Both the position numbers and the translations under genes were made by a program. The notes beneath the pieces were generated by a model. It did no database searches. It worked only from the letters and a program-made list of their open reading frames with translations, and was not told the DNA's origin. A stretch of 6,270 nt of DNA. Source: DASWHR01 sp036398095. Lineage in GTDB: Bacteria > Actinomycetota > AC-67. The stretch covers positions 1 to 6,270 of the forward strand of contig DASWHR010000093.1 in the NCBI GenBank assembly GCA_036398095.1, given 5' to 3'. Below are positions 5,341 to 6,270 of the stretch, one piece after another; position 1 is the stretch's first letter, and each line of letters starts with the position of its first letter.

Positions 5341-5703
5341 TCAGCGCGTCATGATCTCGAGCACGTGCCCGTCGCGGTCGCGGAAATAGACCCCGCGCCC
5401 GCCGCGGCGCCGGTTGACCCGCATGTCGTCGAGCTGCCCCGGCCCGCTGCCGTAGGCGATGCCTTCCGCCTCGATGCGCGCGAAGATCGCGTCGAACTCC
5501 GCCTCGCTCACCCGGAACGCGTAGTGGTGGTGCTCGAACTCGCTCTGGGTGTCGAAGTCGAGCGTCAGCCGGTCGTTCACGCGCACCGGCGCGAAATGGT
5601 AGTGCGGCCCGTCGTAGCCGAGCCCGAAGATGCGGGCGAAGAAGCGCGCCGCCGCCTCGTTGTCGCGGCTGGGAACGATGGTGTGGTCGAGCTCGATGGC
5701 CAT
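5341..5703 (-). CDS. VOC (glyoxalase/dioxygenase-fold) family protein
   Basis: A 120-residue single-module vicinal-oxygen-chelate protein, the usual size for a homodimeric member. The two beta-alpha-beta-beta-beta units show as MAIELDHTIVPSRDNEAAAR followed by FFARIFGL, and HHHYAFRVSEAEFDAIFARI followed by GVYFRDRDGHVLEIMTR. Probable metal ligands are His7, His60 and Glu116, all in the usual positions. The C-terminal R-D-P/D-G-H-x-x-E-I pattern is typical of glyoxalase I, fosfomycin-resistance and extradiol-dioxygenase relatives. Substrate cannot be assigned. The ATG at 5703 was chosen because GAGGTGAGG lies upstream and the fold begins there; an in-frame ATG 30 bp earlier would add ten residues. 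A weak TATCAT at about 5743-5748 is the only promoter-like feature. It converges on the GST gene with 11 bp between stops. Shared glutathione chemistry is possible but not shown. Confidence 0.88.
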   Translation of the reverse strand: MAIELDHTIVPSRDNEAAARFFARIFGLGYDGPHYHFAPVRVNDRLTLDFDTQSEFEHHHYAFRVSEAEFDAIFARIEAEGIAYGSGPGQLDDMRVNRRRGGRGVYFRDRDGHVLEIMTR

Positions 5704-5816
5704 GGGACACCTCACCTCGAAGCCTTCGTCCATCGAAGATGATATGGGCGCGCGGCGGCGACCGTCCAGTGGCGGCTCGCGCGGCACTCGATGGTACGGA
5801 ATCTTCGGTCTCCCAA

Positions 5817-6126
5817 CGTCATGCCCGGCACAAGGCCACGGCTGTCCGGTTTGTGCCTTCCCCCATTGTCATCCCGGATGCAGCGCAGCACGAAGTGGTG
5901 CGCTGCTGATCCGGGATCCATGGCAAACGCTCGGATTTGAGGCCTGGGTCCCGGGTCTGCGGCGCACCGCTTCGCGCTGCGCCGCGCCCGGGATGACAAG
6001 TTTTTTGAGGCTCCGTTTCGAGTTCCGGCTCGATTGCATCGCGGTGAGAACCGCACAAGTCCGCCGCACATTCCGATCCATGACTCGTCGGAACCGGACA
6101 GCCGTGGCACAAGGGCGGGCATGACG
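5817..6126. repeat. Composite palindromic intergenic repeat, outer inverted arms
   Basis: Left arm 5817-5851 and right arm 6092-6126 are inverted copies. CGTCATGCCCG (5817-5827) pairs with 6116-6126, and CCACGGCTGTCCGGTT (5836-5851) pairs with 6092-6107; both blocks are perfect. Between the blocks each arm has eight bases containing CACAAGG in the same, not inverted, orientation. Small hairpins also occur inside: GGCACAA/TTGTGCC (5828-5857), GCGGT-GAGA-ACCGC (6041-6054) and TTCCGA/TCGGAA (6071-6093). No protein is encoded. Confidence 0.8.
5866..5999. repeat. Double-hairpin element with 12-bp terminal inverted repeats (REP/MITE-like)
   Basis: A 134-bp unit bounded by TTGTCATCCCGG (5866-5877) and its exact inverse CCGGGATGACAA (5988-5999). 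Inside are two strong hairpins: 5871-5917 (ATCCCGGAT at one end, ATCCGGGAT at the other, GC-rich inner stem) and 5948-5997 (stem built from TGCGGCGCA and TGCGCCGC). The opening motif, GTCATCCCGGATG followed by a GCAGC-rich stem, is of a kind familiar from Bradyrhizobium/Rhodopseudomonas-type genomes. It lies inside the outer inverted arms. A plus-strand run of T at 6001-6006 follows. Confidence 0.8.
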
Positions 6127-6164
6127 ACCGGAATGCCGAAGCCTCCGTCCGATCGGACACCGCT

Positions 6165-6270
6165 CTAGACGGCGCCGAGCGGCAGCGCTTCCGCCTCGGC
6201 GACGACGCGCACGCGCACCATTTCGCTCCGCCCGCGGATCTCGATGTCGTGGCTCGGATAGGCGGCGAGG
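6165..6270 (-). CDS. C-terminal end of an unidentified protein (runs off the right edge)
   Basis: Only the last 34 codons and a TAG stop (6167-6165) are present. The residues read LAAYPSHDIEIRGRSEMVRVR, then VVAEAEALPLGAV. The pattern of a short strand, I-x-I-R-G-R-S-E, then alternating V-R-V-R-V-V resembles the tail of class III adenylate/guanylate cyclases (the RGR-x-x-P-x-x-V strand), but this is too short to be more than a hint. The strong codon-position GC pattern supports real coding. It points left toward the repeat region, and its terminator, if any, would be in or before the repeat. Confidence 0.55.
   Translation of the reverse strand, partial: LAAYPSHDIEIRGRSEMVRVRVVAEAEALPLGAV

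Larger units (their letters stand above)
5704..6164. other. Intergenic region without genes
   Basis: A 461-bp region between the VOC gene start and the stop of the right-edge gene. Bases 5817-6126 are occupied by the nested palindromic repeat. The remainder is about 110 bp of leader/promoter DNA before the VOC gene and 38 bp after the right-edge gene. Open frames crossing the repeat look like by-products of its GC-rich palindromes. Confidence 0.75.

Noticed and set aside
4463..5710. Long minus-strand open frame of 415 codons
   Set aside because: It lies antisense to the GST gene and in another frame of the VOC gene. Its Arg/His-rich product has no recognisable domain, while both true genes have clear motifs.
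5948..6006. Hairpin followed by six T as a plus-strand terminator
   Set aside because: No plus-strand gene ends nearby, since the GST stop is over 600 bp upstream beyond an opposing gene. The hairpin is part of the repeat element.
5630..6160. Open frames on both strands across the repeat region
   Set aside because: They translate the palindromic repeats (for example RNRTAVA, CHPGRG) and have no ribosome binding sites.
1..6270. tRNA, rRNA, CRISPR array, transposase gene
   Set aside because: I saw no cloverleaf-like segments, no regularly spaced direct repeats and no transposase or integrase motifs on either strand.

Overview
The window is GC-rich (about 65% by eye) with one AT-rich intergenic island. 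It looks like chromosomal DNA of an alphaproteobacterium, probably Hyphomicrobiales near Bradyrhizobiaceae. Three things suggest this: strong G/C third-position bias, a TadE/TadG set of alphaproteobacterial type, and a nested palindromic repeat of the GTCATCCCGG/CCGGGATGAC kind scattered through such genomes. This placement is inference; no rRNA or other marker gene is present.

Left part (1-4228), all read leftward on the minus strand. Transcription starts in the AT-rich spacer and enters a tightly packed cluster: tadG-like (4228-2918), a TadE-like gene with four clustered cysteines (2921-2463), a second TadE-like gene (2463-2014) and probably a small Pro/Gly-rich secreted protein (1978-1661). 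The first two junctions are ATGA and TGATG overlaps. A hairpin with a T-run (1592-1619) may end this unit. Next comes a PEP-CTERM surface protein built from two lamin-tail-like domains (1458-253). It has its own promoter region: a consensus-grade sigma-54 -24/-12 element (1509-1525) and, upstream, two copies of an 18-bp element exactly 42 bp apart. At the left edge is the start of another secreted protein gene (184 to beyond 1).

Right part. The AT-rich spacer (4229-4567) separates the tad cluster from a divergent glutathione S-transferase gene of LigF-like type (4568-5329). That gene converges, with an 11-bp gap, on a small VOC/glyoxalase-fold gene (5703-5341, minus). A 461-bp intergenic region follows. 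It holds a composite palindrome: outer inverted arms (5817-5851 and 6092-6126) enclose a 134-bp double-hairpin element with 12-bp terminal inverted repeats (5866-5999). The window ends with the last 34 codons of an unrecognised minus-strand gene.

Reading of the whole: the left half is an envelope/surface module, with Tad-type pseudopilins beside an exosortase-type sorted protein. The PEP-CTERM gene appears to be switched by RpoN plus an enhancer-binding protein. In known PEP-CTERM systems the response regulator PrsR, which has a sigma-54 interaction domain, plays that part. The exosortase, PrsK/PrsR, RpoN, the Flp pilin and the Tad ATPase would all have to lie elsewhere in the genome. The right half is ordinary small-molecule or detoxification metabolism.
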